Counted from the first letter of the stretch, positions 54,413 to 62,789 are shown. The stretch: DNA of 64,000 bases from Sulfuricurvum sp. PC08-66 (GCA_000830255.1 JQIT01000005.1:186001-250000); one strand, 5' to 3'. The notes: generated by a model not told the origin, from the letters alone. Program-made: numbers and translations.

Positions 54413-54982
54413 CTATTGAGGGCGTTGGGGAGGGGTGCAGTGATAAACAATATGCTCTATGGCGTCAATCATTTCATTAAAGGGTGTAGCTGTTTGGGTC
54501 GCTTTGGAGCCCAAAAAAGCCCCTTCAAAAAGCGCAAAAACAACTTTTGTAAGCCATGCTGTATTGGTAGGAGGTATCTCACCCGCTTCGACGGCAAGAT
54601 CAAAAACGTGTTGCCATTGTTGATGGACAAATACATAAAGTCTCTGTAGTAATGCGCGAAAATCCTCATCGATATAGCTCATCTCTTGAACCAGACCAGC
54701 AAAAGGCTCTCCGCGTTGCACATCTTTGAGAGAAAAAAGTGTCCGTAAATCACTGAAAAGATTTTGGATATAGGGCGCTTGGGCACGTGGCCCTAGCTGC
54801 AGAAGTGTCTCTTCGATAGCTGCAAGCGCCAACGCTTTTTTGCTAGGGAAGTAGTAGTACATCGAGCCTTTGTTGACCTTGGCTCTTTTGAGGATGTTGG
54901 TGAGTGACGCACCTTGGTAGCCGTAGGTGTGTATCTCGTCAAAAGCGATTTCAATAAGTCGTTCTCGGGTATCTTTTTCCAT
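54413..54982 (-). CDS. TetR-family transcriptional regulator
   Basis: The 189-aa protein has the TetR N-terminal HTH (IAFDEIHTYGYQGASLTNILKRAKVNKGSMYYYFPSK in outline, residues 10-46) and a variable ligand domain. It lies within the lipoprotein array. The gene it controls is not evident; the palindrome at 56760-56777 is a possible operator. Confidence 0.85.
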   Translation of the reverse strand: MEKDTRERLIEIAFDEIHTYGYQGASLTNILKRAKVNKGSMYYYFPSKKALALAAIEETLLQLGPRAQAPYIQNLFSDLRTLFSLKDVQRGEPFAGLVQEMSYIDEDFRALLQRLYVFVHQQWQHVFDLAVEAGEIPPTNTAWLTKVVFALFEGAFLGSKATQTATPFNEMIDAIEHIVYHCTPPQRPQ

Positions 54983-55047
54983 GGATGCAATTGTAGCAAA
55001 CCATTACCACTCGATAGCCCCTAAATCGATACCATTTCCATATTAAA

Positions 55048-56631
55048 TTACAAAAAAGTATAGATACGCTGTGTGGTATTGCCATCGCTTTTCCATAGGG
55101 CGTGTTGGCTTCCATCGTAGGCACGGAAGAGGAGCATGTTTTTGTAGCGTGTCACAGGTGTGATATTGGTGCTTGCACTACCTGCATAGATATCAGTGAG
55201 GCGCGTTGCAGTGCCGTTGTCATAGCGATAAAGCTCATTTCCATAGACGCCATCATTGGCACTAAAAAGGAGCACTCCATTGAGCGAATAGAGATTGGCA
55301 ATATTGGAAGAACCAATACCACTGCGAATATCAGCGGCGAGTCTGGTCGTAGTGCCATTAAATTCCCATAGCTCAGAGCCATACGCTTGGTCGCCGTCCC
55401 ATGCGACGAAATAGAGGAGCTCATCGTGGAGCGTGAAGTAGTGGATATCTGAACTACCTGCGCCACCATGGATATCCGCAACCCTTTGTGCAGTCAGACC
55501 ATTGGCCATCCATAGCTCATTGCCATAGGTGGGGTCGGTGGCGTTGAAATAGAGCTTGTTGTGATAAGCGATATAAGAAAATGCGTTTGAGAGTCCATAG
55601 GCAGAGCTGGGATTGATATCCGCGACCATATCAGCGAACTCACCGTCAAAATCCCACAGTTCAGAGCCGTAGGTCGTTGTGTAGGCTTTGAAATAAAGTC
55701 GAGCGTTTGCCTCGAAGATAGGATTGGGCGAAGCGCTGATGTTTCCCTCTTGGATATCAGCTAGTATCGAGACACCATCTTCGGCGCCATATCGATAGAG
55801 TTCAGCACCATATTGGGCAGTGGTGGCACCAAAATAGAGTGCATCCATGTAAAGAGCCAGTGATGTAGGATTGCTCGATGCTTGCCCAAGGGCAATATCT
55901 GCCACCATCATTGTCCCCTCAGGTGTGCCGTCACTTTTCCATAGCTCATTGCCATGGTTGCCATCATTGGCACTGAAAAAGAGGGTGCCATTTACATCAG
56001 TCAGCTCATAAATTTCACTGCTTTGTGCGCCTGCATAGATATCTGCAACTCTTTGTGTGCCTGCCACAGTGCCATCGCTTTTGTACAGTTCATGACCGTG
56101 TGAGGTGTTGTCGTCTGCACCAAAATAGAGGGTGTTATCGATGATGGTCAAAGAGGGAGAGTTGACGTTGTAAGCGAAGTTTGCAATGACTGATGTCCCC
56201 TCTTGGGTGCCATCTGTACGCCACAGTTTGTCGCCTTTGAAAGTGTTGATTTCATAAAAAAAGGCGTACTCTTTGCACGTGACAGCGAAATTATTGAGTG
56301 TGTTATCGACGACTCCAGCGTCATTAACACTCTTTTTTTCAACGTCACACACCTGCAAGGTGATGGCATCTTTGTGTCGATGAGGGTCATTGCCAATGGA
56401 GACGATAGAGAGGTTGCTCTCCTCTATTTGACTACACTCGAAGCTAAATTTGCCATCCTGAAAAAGTGTGTGGATTTGATTGCCCACGCGCAAAGTAATG
56501 GAGCTTTCAGTACTTAAGCCTTGTAGGGTGCCGTCGAGGGTGCACTTCTCATAAAAATAGGGATCGAAATTCGAACTGCACCCTACAAAGAGCGCCATAA
56601 ATGCACCCAAGCTCATAGATACTCTTTTCAA
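55048..56631 (-). CDS. ELWxxDGT-repeat lipoprotein, most complete copy
   Basis: The 527-aa protein starts at TTG 56631 (KRVSMSLGAF), with lipobox FVGCSS. A short N-terminal beta domain (STESSITLRVGNQIHTLFQDG) is followed by about nine 45-residue repeats with ELWKSDGT, GTMMVADI and LYFGA/LYFNA marks. It has its own promoter at 56663-56708 and is the likely parent of the truncated copy at 50419. Confidence 0.82.
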   Translation of the reverse strand: MKRVSMSLGAFMALFVGCSSNFDPYFYEKCTLDGTLQGLSTESSITLRVGNQIHTLFQDGKFSFECSQIEESNLSIVSIGNDPHRHKDAITLQVCDVEKKSVNDAGVVDNTLNNFAVTCKEYAFFYEINTFKGDKLWRTDGTQEGTSVIANFAYNVNSPSLTIIDNTLYFGADDNTSHGHELYKSDGTVAGTQRVADIYAGAQSSEIYELTDVNGTLFFSANDGNHGNELWKSDGTPEGTMMVADIALGQASSNPTSLALYMDALYFGATTAQYGAELYRYGAEDGVSILADIQEGNISASPNPIFEANARLYFKAYTTTYGSELWDFDGEFADMVADINPSSAYGLSNAFSYIAYHNKLYFNATDPTYGNELWMANGLTAQRVADIHGGAGSSDIHYFTLHDELLYFVAWDGDQAYGSELWEFNGTTTRLAADIRSGIGSSNIANLYSLNGVLLFSANDGVYGNELYRYDNGTATRLTDIYAGSASTNITPVTRYKNMLLFRAYDGSQHALWKSDGNTTQRIYTFL

Positions 56632-56662
56632 ATGTAACTCCTTTGAATAAATTCTGTTTGGA

Positions 56663-56708
56663 AGTCTAAAATCAACAAATCATCGCACAATCACCAGAAT
56701 GTGACCAA
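56663..56708 (-). promoter_or_regulatory. Regulated promoter of the 55048 lipoprotein gene
   Basis: TAGACT (56668-56663, minus) is the -10. Half-sites AAATCAT (56677), CAATCAC (56688) and ATGTGAC (56699) are at 11-bp steps, the same geometry as the promoters at 53955 and 54349. Confidence 0.5.
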
Positions 56709-56759
56709 AATATATTCTCAGCATGAATAAAGCTATTCAAATTTAGAATTCCTCGTTTT

Positions 56760-56777
56760 GTTGACCTATTGGTCAAC
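56760..56777. promoter_or_regulatory. 18-bp inverted repeat upstream of a response regulator
   Basis: GTTGACC-TATT-GGTCAAC is a perfect dyad, 33 bp before the response regulator ATG and overlapping the probable promoter (TATATAT follows at 56792). It fits an operator for a repressor such as the nearby TetR protein, or for the regulator itself. Confidence 0.5.
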
Positions 56778-56809
56778 GGTTTTGTTTTGTTATATATAGA
56801 GGAGTATCG

Positions 56810-57460
56810 ATGAGTAAACTTATGATTGTTGAAGATGATGTCAATACTGCAAGTATGATTTCACACATTGCACAGTTGGTCTCTATCGAGGTAGTTGGCG
56901 TGGCAAAAAGCTGGAGAGAGGCGCTAGATATTTTGGAGGGGAACTGCATCGATTTTGCCACCTTGGATATCGATATCGAAGGCAATGTCGATGGTATTGA
57001 AGTGGGCAAAATGCTTCAAGCGCGCGGCATCGGATTTACCTTTGTGACATCGCTTTGTGATGTGGCGACGATACGTGAAGCGACACAAGCAAATCCCATC
57101 TCCTACATTGTCAAGCCTATCAACAAAGAGAATATGGTCGCGGCATTTTTGCTGATGTTGAAAAAAAATGCACTTGCTACGCTACCTGCGGCAGATATCA
57201 AAAAAACGTGTTCAATTGGCATCGATGGGATGATTTACAATGGCAAAATGATGGTCAAGCTCTCGCGAAGTGAACGTGCAGTGTTGACGCTACTCATTCG
57301 TCGTATGGGCGTGACGATACCCTATGAGGAATTTTTTATTGATGGGTGTGAAAATGAGGCCTCTTTGCGCAATATTATTTTGAAACTACGAAAAAAATGT
57401 CCTGATTTGATGATTCAAAATGTCAAAGAGGTTGGATATTGTGTCCACTATATAGGATAA
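56810..57460 (+). CDS. OmpR-like response regulator, copy A
   Basis: The 216-aa regulator has a receiver (acidic E8/D9/D10, phosphorylated D53, lysine in YIVKP) and a winged helix (LSRSERAVLTLL, ASLRNIILKLRKKCP). It is a paralogue of the protein at 60069 (shared VKEVGYC/LKDIGYI ends and RKKCPD). It has no kinase next to it on the same unit. It is a candidate for binding the 11-bp half-sites. Confidence 0.85.
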   Translation: MSKLMIVEDDVNTASMISHIAQLVSIEVVGVAKSWREALDILEGNCIDFATLDIDIEGNVDGIEVGKMLQARGIGFTFVTSLCDVATIREATQANPISYIVKPINKENMVAAFLLMLKKNALATLPAADIKKTCSIGIDGMIYNGKMMVKLSRSERAVLTLLIRRMGVTIPYEEFFIDGCENEASLRNIILKLRKKCPDLMIQNVKEVGYCVHYIG

Positions 57461-57543
57461 AAAGATATTGTTGCACTGTTGATCAAAGTTTGCATGGCTC
57501 CTTCTAGCATTGGGTCACTCTTCTTAGCTTTTACTAAAAAAAT

Positions 57544-57654
57544 TTATTTTTGGTACGTTGAGGTCGAAGAGAGGGGCGCATCGATAGGGCAAAACGTTTG
57601 CGCTCCGAAGGTCGCTGTAGAGATGAGGCAGACCAAAACAAAAAACTTTTTCAT
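57544..57654 (-). CDS. 36-aa exported peptide, putative
   Basis: The frame has CCTAAGGAGTTATT before the ATG, the same leader as the lipoprotein genes. It encodes a signal peptide (MKKFFVLVCLISTATFGA) and about 18 mature residues (QTFCPIDAPLSS). It may be a short secreted peptide, or a lipoprotein truncated after the signal. It lies 36 bp downstream of the 58107 gene. Confidence 0.5.
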   Translation of the reverse strand: MKKFFVLVCLISTATFGAQTFCPIDAPLSSTSTYQK

Positions 57655-57690
57655 AATAACTCCTTAGGATTTTAGGTATATATACAAGCA

Positions 57691-58107
57691 CTACGCAAAA
57701 GCGCGCATCGTACCTTCGAGTGTGCCATTGGTCTTCCACAGGGTGCTACCTTGTGACGTGTCGTTGGCACGAAAATAGAGCGTCTCTCCCATCACAAAAA
57801 CGTATTGCGCCTCTCCTTGTTGGAGCTGCATCGTCCCTTCACGTGTGCCGTCACTCTTCCACAATCCCCATCCTATAGAGTCATCAGCGACAAAATAGAA
57901 GGTATCATCGACGACGCGCAAGCAAATAGGATAGGTGTTGCACGATGCGATGTGATGTATGAGTGTGGTAGTGCCAAGGCGCTCATCGGTACACCACAAC
58001 TCATGCTGGTTGGGGTTGGTCTCGCACGGCACAAAAAAGAGCTTTTTATGGTTTTGGACTCTTACGACGTACTCATGGGAAGTAGTATCAGGTAGGGTGA
58101 ATTCCAT
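57691..58107 (-). CDS. Short ELWxxDGT-repeat protein without signal
   Basis: The 138-aa protein has three repeats (ELWCTDERLGTTTLI, GLWKSDGTREGTMQL, TLWKTNGTLEGTMRAF), but no signal peptide. AAAGGAGAGTAC before the ATG supports the start. It is either a cytoplasmic member or a fragment of a longer lipoprotein with a lost 5' end that was re-attached to the regulated promoter. Confidence 0.65.
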   Translation of the reverse strand: MEFTLPDTTSHEYVVRVQNHKKLFFVPCETNPNQHELWCTDERLGTTTLIHHIASCNTYPICLRVVDDTFYFVADDSIGWGLWKSDGTREGTMQLQQGEAQYVFVMGETLYFRANDTSQGSTLWKTNGTLEGTMRAFA

Positions 58108-58138
58108 GTACTCTCCTTTACGTAAGTTGCATTAGCGA

Positions 58139-58170
58139 ATTGTAAAATGGATGTATCATCGAAGTATCAT
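58139..58170 (-). promoter_or_regulatory. Regulated promoter of the 57691 gene
   Basis: TACAAT (58144-58139, minus) is the -10. Perfect GTATCAT half-sites at plus 58153-58159 and 58164-58170 are 11 bp apart, with the first 9 bp from the -10. This is the clearest example of the class. Confidence 0.6.
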
Positions 58171-58281
58171 TCTTATGCACATTTCATGTTTTCAAGTTTG
58201 CCCAAAGGGCGTATAGATTAGGATGCTCTTTTTTTACGCAAAGGGCTTTCCATCAACTATCTATTTCTTTTTCTTATCTCT

Positions 58282-60072
58282 TTGTCGCAACTGCTTTTGG
58301 CATCATCGATACCTCTGATGGAGATACGTGACCCCCATACGATTCAAAAACTCGAAGGTCCGTGGGGATTTGTGCTAGGCGAAGCGCTCTTGCCGCACCA
58401 AACCACGCAAATCACAACGACGCTAGAGATGCCGCAATACCTCGAAAATATGGGTATAGGTGCCGTAGGTGTCGCGACCATAGTGTTGGATATTCGTGCC
58501 ACACCCGAAGTGGAGTTGGGTATCGATTTCATCCCTTTGTGGGCGCCATGGAGGCTCTATACTGATGAGGTGCTCATCGCCCAAAGCGGCACTATCGATG
58601 TGCAAAAGGGCATCTTTCTGGCTACCAATGAGCATGTCATAGCGCGTTTCACCCCAAAGCGTGAGGTGACGCGTCTGACACTCTGGGTTGCCAATTCGCA
58701 ACACCGACACTTTGGACTTTCTGCTTCACCGCAAATTGCTTCATATGAGAAGCTCGCCAACGCCAAACAGATGCGTATCTATCTCGATTTGATTATCGTG
58801 ACTATTTTGGTCATCGCAGGTGTATACCACTTGGGGCTTTTCGTGGCGTGGCGCAAAGATACCTCACCGCTTTGGTTCGGGCTTTTTGTCTTGGCATTTG
58901 CGCTACGTATTGCCACCACCGACCAGAAAATTTTGGCGTGTATTTTTGAGAGCATCTCGTGGGAGATGCTTGTACGCATGGAGTATGGGAGTGGGTATAT
59001 GACTCTGCCGCTCTTTATTCTCTACACCCATTCGCTCTATCCGCGTTACGCTAATGTGGTGCTCATTCGTCTCAATATCCTCTTGGGCGTACTCTTTTTG
59101 GCGACTGCGCTCTTTTTGCCCACGATAACCTTCACCGCGTGGTTGCCCTTGAGTGCTTTTGTCATTATCGAGAGTGTGCTTTTGGTGGCATGGATTTTGT
59201 GGCGCTCCTATGTGCGCAAAGAGCCCAACTCTCTCTTTGCATTGGTCACCTTTCTCCTCTTTGGGATGACGATTTTTCACGATGTATTGATGTATTTTCA
59301 GTACATCGATGCCTCCTACGATTGGGTGCACATCGGCTTTATCTTTTACCTCTTGGCGCAGGCGCAAATATTGGTCTTTCGCTACGCCAATGCCTATCGA
59401 GGATTGCAACACAACGAAGAGCAGTTGGAGCGCACGGTGCGTCTACGTACACTAGAGTTGCAAAATCTTCTAGGGCAACGTGAGCTGCTTTTGCGCGAGC
59501 TCAATCACCGCGTCAAGAACAATCTACAATTTATCATCGGGCTATTGTGGACGAAGCGCGCCCATGCCTGTCCTGAGACGCAAGAGACACTTCTAGCACT
59601 CCAATCACAAATTACCGCAATTGCGACCGTGCACGATATGCTCTGCGCACAGCCAAATATCAGCTCTATCGAGGGGGTCGCCTATTTGCATTCACTTTGT
59701 GATGCATTGGGAGAGCTCTACAAAGAGGTGACCTTTCATACGACACTCCAAGAGGGGGCATTATTGTCGATGGAGGATGCTATTGCGTTGGGATTGGTAT
59801 TGAGCGAATTGGTCTCCAACACTATCAAGCACGCTTTTGAGGATGGCAAGGGCGTTATAGAGATTGGGTTTGAAGTACACAAGGGCAAGATGCTTTTGCG
59901 CTACAGCGACGGCAAAACCCACTATATGGAGAACGACTTTTTGGTCGCTTCTCATACCAAGGGCGGGATGGGGTGGTCGATGATTTTGGGACTCGTGCGA
60001 CAGCTACGAGGTACTATTATTCCCACTCCCACGAGCTTGGCTATCGTATGTGACGTGGAGGCAAAAGTATGA
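58282..60072 (+). CDS. 7TMR-DISM sensor kinase, HisKA_2 type
   Basis: The 596-aa kinase has a periplasmic 7TMR-DISMED2-like domain (about 5-155), seven membrane helices (170-370), a coiled coil and HisKA_2 (H in LNHRVKNNLQF) with an HATPase_c. The TTG at 58282 has no ribosome site, and the hydrophobic lead (INYLFLFLISLSQLLLA) begins before it. An ATG at 58223 is one base out of frame across a T7 run. It overlaps the regulator at 60069 by 4 bp. Confidence 0.82.
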   Translation: MSQLLLASSIPLMEIRDPHTIQKLEGPWGFVLGEALLPHQTTQITTTLEMPQYLENMGIGAVGVATIVLDIRATPEVELGIDFIPLWAPWRLYTDEVLIAQSGTIDVQKGIFLATNEHVIARFTPKREVTRLTLWVANSQHRHFGLSASPQIASYEKLANAKQMRIYLDLIIVTILVIAGVYHLGLFVAWRKDTSPLWFGLFVLAFALRIATTDQKILACIFESISWEMLVRMEYGSGYMTLPLFILYTHSLYPRYANVVLIRLNILLGVLFLATALFLPTITFTAWLPLSAFVIIESVLLVAWILWRSYVRKEPNSLFALVTFLLFGMTIFHDVLMYFQYIDASYDWVHIGFIFYLLAQAQILVFRYANAYRGLQHNEEQLERTVRLRTLELQNLLGQRELLLRELNHRVKNNLQFIIGLLWTKRAHACPETQETLLALQSQITAIATVHDMLCAQPNISSIEGVAYLHSLCDALGELYKEVTFHTTLQEGALLSMEDAIALGLVLSELVSNTIKHAFEDGKGVIEIGFEVHKGKMLLRYSDGKTHYMENDFLVASHTKGGMGWSMILGLVRQLRGTIIPTPTSLAIVCDVEAKV

Positions 60073-60725
60073 AAGTGCTTATTATTGAAGACAATTGGAT
60101 GTTGGCGCACGTCATCGAGGATGTGGCAGGCATGACGGGGATGCAGGTGGTGGGGATGCAGGTGGTGGGGATAGCGTCAAGTTGGGCAGAGGCGGCGCAA
60201 CTGCTAGAAGATGCCAAACCCGACATGGCAGTCGTCGATATCAATATCAACGGTCCCATTGACGGTATCGAGGTGGCACGCCGTCTCAAAGCACGCGGTA
60301 TTGCCTCGCTCTTTTTGACCGCCTACAAAGATGTCCAGACTATCAAGGAAGCGGCGCAGGTGGCTCCCTTGGGCTATTTGGTCAAGCCCGTCACGCCTGA
60401 AAATCTCATGGCGACGCTCATGGTGATTTTGGAAAAAGAGCGCCCTCAAACCCCCGCTTCAGAGATGCCCTACAGCGTCTCGCAAGGGTGCGTTTACCAT
60501 GAAGGTCAGCTTTTGGCGCTCTCCAAATATGAGCATCTGCTCTTGTCGCTCCTGCTCAAACATTTGGGGCATCCCGTAGGCTATGATATGCTCTATGGTG
60601 CAGATATCTCGATGCACAACGAAGCCTCACTGCGCAACTCCATAGCCAAACTGCGCAAAAAATGTCCCGATATGACGATTCAAAACCTCAAAGATATTGG
60701 GTATATCGCCTCGATAAACGCCTAG
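60069..60725 (+). CDS. OmpR-like response regulator, copy B
   Basis: The 218-aa regulator (D57 phosphorylated, K in YLVKP, winged helix LRNSIAKLRKKCPD) is the partner of the kinase upstream (ATGA overlap). A 15-bp tandem duplication gives MQVVG twice at residues 25-34, in the second strand of the receiver; copy A has a single version. The DNA-binding half closely resembles that of copy A. Confidence 0.87.
   Translation: MKVLIIEDNWMLAHVIEDVAGMTGMQVVGMQVVGIASSWAEAAQLLEDAKPDMAVVDININGPIDGIEVARRLKARGIASLFLTAYKDVQTIKEAAQVAPLGYLVKPVTPENLMATLMVILEKERPQTPASEMPYSVSQGCVYHEGQLLALSKYEHLLLSLLLKHLGHPVGYDMLYGADISMHNEASLRNSIAKLRKKCPDMTIQNLKDIGYIASINA
60141..60170 (+). repeat. 15-bp tandem duplication in the receiver domain
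   Basis: ATGCAGGTGGTGGGG occurs twice head to tail (60141-60155, 60156-60170). It adds five residues compared with the paralogue at 56810 and keeps the frame. It looks recent because the copies are identical. Confidence 0.85.
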
Positions 60726-60728
60726 GCG

Positions 60729-61169
60729 TTACGAAGCCTGATGAATGTAGTGCACTTGGCTAGCCAATCGTGCACCGATGATGAAATTGGCAATGGCATT
60801 GTCGATGTTTTTGACCACAGGCGGGATGGGATAGATAGCTACATCCGCCATGCCTAGCGCCTTTTCGAGCGTATCGCAAAAATTCCCTGCTAGCAAATAA
60901 CTACACTCCCCAATCACCTGCAACATCGCGTAGTGCTCACTGATATGACGCATATTTTTTTGACGCTCTATATCGCAGGTACATCCTCTTTGTTCATCGT
61001 CAAACTCCCCACATTTGGGACCGTACCAAGGATTGACCAGTGTTTTTTCGAGTCGATAGGTGAGATGGCTAGCCGTCCCCTCTAGTCGATAAATAGCAAA
61101 AAAATTGGCCGTATTGGGGTTGTTGGCGTAGAGGTTGTGATGCTCATCGAGGGGTACGGCGATACGCAT
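60729..61169 (-). CDS. NifX/NifB-C-like protein with cysteines
   Basis: The 146-aa protein has the FeMo-co-binding fold (MRIAVPLDEHHNLYAN, AMLQVIGECSYLLAGNF), but with a Cys-rich segment (GPKCGEFDDEQRGCTCD) and no DDHFG. It may bind a cluster or chaperone the NifB product. It is divergent from nifB. Confidence 0.72.
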   Translation of the reverse strand: MRIAVPLDEHHNLYANNPNTANFFAIYRLEGTASHLTYRLEKTLVNPWYGPKCGEFDDEQRGCTCDIERQKNMRHISEHYAMLQVIGECSYLLAGNFCDTLEKALGMADVAIYPIPPVVKNIDNAIANFIIGARLASQVHYIHQAS

Positions 61170-61370
61170 GGCGGACTCTTTTTTAGCCTACCTACTGCAT
61201 ATACTGTTCTTGTAAGATTTGCGCAAATCCAGCGACAAAAATGTCACCTTTGGGTGCCAAACGTCCAAGTGCGTAGTAGAACAGCAGTTGCATCAAGGGG
61301 CTTTAGAATGATTGTAGCTACATGAGGCAAGGTCATCGCCACATTTAGATATCCAAAAAGGAGCGTTCCT
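61170..61370. promoter_or_regulatory. Divergent nifX-like/nifB control region with three palindromes
   Basis: In this 200-bp spacer are three close dyads: GATTTGCGCAAATC (61216-61229), GACA-AAAA-TGTC (61234-61245) and TTTGG-GTG-CCAAA (61249-61261). A TATACT (61200-61205) may be a -10. The ribosome site AAAAGGAGC lies before nifB. I find no convincing sigma-54 -24/-12 element. Confidence 0.45.
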
Positions 61371-62789
61371 ATGAGTTGCAGTTCTAGCAATCCCGCAGAG
61401 GCATTTTTGCCCGACGATATTCAAGCCAAAATCCACAATCACCCCTGCTACAGCGAGGGTGCACACCATCACTATGCCCGTATTCACGTAGCGGTCGCCC
61501 CTGCGTGTAATATCCAGTGCAATTACTGCAACCGTAAATACGATTGCTCCAATGAATCACGCCCAGGGGTCACCTCTGAGCGATTGAGTCCCGAAGAGGC
61601 GGCCAAAAAAGTGCTCCTCGTAGGGGGCGAAGTACAACGCCTCTCGGTACTAGGTATCGCAGGACCAGGCGACGCACTAGCCAATCCCAAAAAGACTTTT
61701 GAGACTTTTGGTATGGTGCGCGAATTTGCACCTGACCTCAAACTCTGCCTCTCGACCAATGGCCTAGAGTTGCCAAACTTCATCGATGAGATGGTCGACT
61801 ACAACATAGACCACATCACCGTCACCATCAATAGCGTCGATACGACGGGTGAAATCGGTAGCCAAATCTATCCATGGATTTTCAAAAACAATCGACGCTA
61901 TTACGGTCGAGAAGCGGCGCAAATCTTGCTCGAAAATCAGCTAGAGGGGATGAAAAAGTGCGTCGAGAAGGGTATCCTCATCAAGGCAAACTCCGTCCTC
62001 ATCCCTGGTGTCAATGACCAACATTTGCCAGAAGTGAGCAAAAAACTCAAAGAGATTGGGGTATTTTTGCACAACATCATGCCTATTTTGTCCGAGCCAG
62101 AGTTCGGTACCGCTTTCGCGTTAGCTGGTGTGCCAAGTGCCACTGACCAAGAGCAGATGGCAGTCCAAGAGGCGTGTGGTATGGATATGAAGCTCATGCA
62201 ACACTGCCGCCAATGCCGCGCTGATGCAGTAGGACTTATCGGTGAAGACCGTGGGGCAGAGTTCACCAAAGAGACTTTCAAAAATATGAGCTTCGATGAT
62301 TTGTCTATCAAATATGACCTCGAAGGTCGTCAAGCCGCCCAAGCCAAAATCGAAGAGTTCCGATTCTTCCTCGATAAGGCAAATGAGCGTGTGCGCAAAG
62401 AAAAACAAGAGATGAGTAGCACAGGCGAGACGATTTTGGTCGCGGTGACTACCGCAGGTGAGGGGATGATCAATCAGCACTTTGGAAGCGTAAGAGAGTT
62501 CCTTATCTATGAGGCAGGGGATCAAGGCATTCGATTTATCCACCACCGCAAAGTCGAGGCGGAGTATTGCGCAGGTCCCGATGGAGGCAATCCGTTGGCA
62601 CCCATTCTGGAGCGTCTCAAAGATGTCAAGCTCATCTTGACCGCCAAAATCGGTCAATGCCCCCAAGATGACCTCGCCGCAGCAGGTATCGTAGCGGATC
62701 AGAGCTACGCCTACGCCCCTATCGAGGCATCGGTACTCAAAGCAACACGCAAATATATGAATCTCCCCGAAGAGATGGAAGCCAACTAA
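61371..62789 (+). CDS. nifB: NifB, FeMo-cofactor core synthase
   Basis: The 472-aa radical-SAM enzyme makes NifB-co. The SAM-cluster cysteines are C46, C50 and C53 (ACNIQCNYC), followed by GPGDALANP and HCRQCRADAVGLIGEDRG. A NifX-like domain completes the C-terminus (about 360-470, GMINQHFGSVREF). The end overlaps the toxin gene by 4 bp on the other strand. Confidence 0.95.
   Translation: MSCSSSNPAEAFLPDDIQAKIHNHPCYSEGAHHHYARIHVAVAPACNIQCNYCNRKYDCSNESRPGVTSERLSPEEAAKKVLLVGGEVQRLSVLGIAGPGDALANPKKTFETFGMVREFAPDLKLCLSTNGLELPNFIDEMVDYNIDHITVTINSVDTTGEIGSQIYPWIFKNNRRYYGREAAQILLENQLEGMKKCVEKGILIKANSVLIPGVNDQHLPEVSKKLKEIGVFLHNIMPILSEPEFGTAFALAGVPSATDQEQMAVQEACGMDMKLMQHCRQCRADAVGLIGEDRGAEFTKETFKNMSFDDLSIKYDLEGRQAAQAKIEEFRFFLDKANERVRKEKQEMSSTGETILVAVTTAGEGMINQHFGSVREFLIYEAGDQGIRFIHHRKVEAEYCAGPDGGNPLAPILERLKDVKLILTAKIGQCPQDDLAAAGIVADQSYAYAPIEASVLKATRKYMNLPEEMEAN

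Noticed and set aside
61216-61229. GATTTGCGCAAATC as a unique nif operator
   Set aside because: The core also occurs inside the antiporter gene near 10712, so the dyad alone is weak evidence; kept only as part of the palindrome cluster.
61170-61370. Sigma-54 (-24/-12) promoter for nifB
   Set aside because: No TGGCAC-N5-TTGC match of fair quality; the same search failed before 30085, 38296 and 63503.
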